A stretch of 64,000 nucleotides of DNA, from NCBI RefSeq assembly GCF_002872075.1, contig NZ_PGGU01000009.1:1-64000 (forward strand), given 5' to 3'. Below the pieces are notes generated by a model. That model was not told the origin of the DNA. It searched no databases and was given only the letters and a program-made list of their open reading frames with translations. This document shows positions 62,687 to 64,000 of this stretch, piece after piece. Position 1 is the stretch's first letter. Each line of letters starts with the position of its first letter. Source of the stretch: Microbacterium aurantiacum (GTDB lineage Bacteria; Actinomycetota; Actinomycetes; Actinomycetales; Microbacteriaceae). The position numbers were made by a program, and so were the translations under genes.

Positions 62687-62920
62687 CACACACTCTCCTC
62701 TTAGGTCCCAACGGTGTCATCCGCCCCGACACACCTGATCCCCGTCGAGTCTGCGGGAGCGGGTGCCGCTGGTGGGCCCTCATCACCGGCGCATCCATCG
62801 CGCCTAAACTGTTGACGATGCTTCAGCGCGGTCAGCGCTCATCACAACAATCCGATTCTACAGGTTCCGCCTGGACGCCGGGCCGTGCCCCGTAACGTTC
62901 ACCCGCGGTCCGGAGGACCT

Positions 62921-64000
62921 ATGCCCGAGACCACGATCCCCGCTCCCGACGCCCGGGGCCGGGAGCACCGCTCCGCTACGGAGTCCCCGGCTCGCGTCGG
63001 TCGTCTTCTGCGGGTCCTCGCATGGCTCTCGTTCCTCACGGAGACGATCATCATCGGCACCGGCGGTGCGGTACGGCTCACCGGCTCGGGTCTCGGATGC
63101 TCCGAGTGGCCGCTGTGCACGCCGGAGTCGCTGGTGCCGACGCCGGAACAGGGCATCCATGGCGTGATCGAGTTCGGCAACCGCACGATGACCGGGGTCG
63201 TGGGGATCATCGCTGTCGCTGTGATCCTCCTCGTACTGCAGGCGACGGGCGGGCGGCGCGCGCTCATGCTCGCCGTGCGCTACGCCGTCGGCGGCATCGT
63301 CGCGGCCGTCATCGCCTACGCCGTCAGCGCGCCGCTCGTGCTCCCGGCGTTCCCGATCGCGTCGGCGGTCCTGCTTCTGGTGTGCATCGCCGCCGCTGTG
63401 CACTCCATCCGCTCCACTCGCGATCGTCGCGACCTGGTGACGCTGGCGTGGATCACTCTGGTCGGAGTCGTGGCGCAGGCCTTCGTGGGCGGGATCACCG
63501 TGCTCACGGGCCTGAACCCGTTCATCGTCGGTTTCCACTACGCCTCGTCTCTGCTGCTGGTGTGCGTGACAGCGGCGTTCCTGGTGCGGATGAATGCGGC
63601 ACCGGGGCCGCGTGAGCGCGCGGTGCCGCGGTGGTTCGCCGTCACGACGCACATCACCGGGCTCGCGCTCGCGGTCACGATCCTCTTCGGTGTCCTGACC
63701 ACCGGATCCGGTCCGCACTCCGGCGATGCCGACGTGCTGCGCCACGGCTTCGACGCGACGGTGCTTGCGCACGTGCACTCCTGGCCCGGATACATCCTCG
63801 CTGGCCTGGTGCTGGCGCTCGCGGTCGTATCGTGGGTGCTCCGTCTCGAACCGCGCCGCTGGCTGCTGGTCCTGGCCGTGGCAATCGCGGTGCAGGTCGG
63901 GGTCGGCGTCTGGCAGGCCCGTGAGGGACTCCCGCCTCTGCTCGTCGGCATCCACATGGTGCTCGCCGCGCTGGCCGCCGCCGCTTACACCGTCGTGGTG
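62921..64000 (+). CDS. ctaA: heme A synthase (COX15/CtaA), C terminus beyond the window
   Basis: 360 residues are visible from ATG 62921 and the frame is open to the right edge. GGAGG lies four bases upstream. Multiple membrane helices are present, with GLGCSEWPLC (the conserved extracellular cysteine pair), IHGVIEFGNR and GFHYASSLLL carrying heme-ligand histidines. It converts heme O to heme A for cytochrome oxidase. The 234-base gap to sufB holds both promoters and a palindrome AGCGC-N5-GCGCT (62825-62839). Confidence 0.93.
   Translation, partial: MPETTIPAPDARGREHRSATESPARVGRLLRVLAWLSFLTETIIIGTGGAVRLTGSGLGCSEWPLCTPESLVPTPEQGIHGVIEFGNRTMTGVVGIIAVAVILLVLQATGGRRALMLAVRYAVGGIVAAVIAYAVSAPLVLPAFPIASAVLLLVCIAAAVHSIRSTRDRRDLVTLAWITLVGVVAQAFVGGITVLTGLNPFIVGFHYASSLLLVCVTAAFLVRMNAAPGPRERAVPRWFAVTTHITGLALAVTILFGVLTTGSGPHSGDADVLRHGFDATVLAHVHSWPGYILAGLVLALAVVSWVLRLEPRRWLLVLAVAIAVQVGVGVWQAREGLPPLLVGIHMVLAALAAAAYTVVV

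Noticed and set aside
62825..62839. Palindrome AGCGC-N5-GCGCT between sufB and ctaA as a SufR site
   Set aside because: It does not match any SufR or IscR site I know, and short GC palindromes are expected often in this composition.

Overview
The window is a high-GC, densely packed actinobacterial chromosome segment. It fits a Microbacteriaceae genome, probably Microbacterium or a close relative. The evidence is the marker set: DUF4191, DUF3145 and DUF3099 proteins, polyphosphate glucokinase, a PucR-type regulator followed by fabD-fabH-acpP-fabF, glnA/glnE/second glnA, GT4-type glycogen synthase, and BioQ with bioYMN. GTG starts are frequent and many genes have a TANNNT box 6-7 bases before the start codon, as in leaderless actinobacterial transcripts. 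I see no insertion sequence, prophage, CRISPR array or replication origin. No gene-free stretch exceeds about 290 bases.

Layout. 1-4.5 kb: an incomplete membrane-anchored protein, DUF4191, a RimK-like ligase carrying an RCK_C-like tail, a divergent retropepsin-like protease gene and an RDD protein. 4.5-14.6 kb: nitrogen block with glnA (preceded by a four-part GlnR-type box), glnE, a second glutamine synthetase and a SPOR protein, interrupted by a hydrolase, an AI-2E-type exporter and a lipid-kinase-like gene, and closed by ppgK. 14.6-23.2 kb: RNase P RNA, a divergent family A polymerase, a zinc-ribbon protein, a YchJ-like protein, oxidoreductases, an MmyB-like regulator, two unknown genes and tRNA-Val(UAC). 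23.4-31 kb: aceE followed by the fatty acid synthase operon and its FasR-like regulator, linking acetyl-CoA supply to lipid synthesis. 31-39 kb: a YczE/MocR pair with a shared operator, DUF3145, an iron-box-preceded oxygenase-like gene, a single-chain DUF262-DUF1524 protein (candidate type IV restriction enzyme), a peptidase and ribosomal protein L31. 39-48 kb: ABC ATPase, divergent glgA/glgC, serB, fabG, small membrane proteins, SURF1, cupin and pdxH. 48-56 kb: ABC-F ATPase, DedA, a two-component system, an acyltransferase whose frame runs on through the antisense of bioN, and the bioYMN biotin uptake operon facing its regulator bioQ across a double operator. 56-64 kb: MFS exporter, PatB-like C-S lyase, sufT-sufC-Rieske-sufD-sufB (no sufS or sufU beside them) and the divergent, right-truncated heme A synthase ctaA.

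Most of this is conserved chromosomal backbone. The parts that may be less described are the single-chain restriction-type gene at 35035-37038, the oxygenase-like gene behind an iron box, the RimK-RCK_C fusion, and the acyltransferase frame with no stop. All family names come from recognising motifs by eye; no database search was run.
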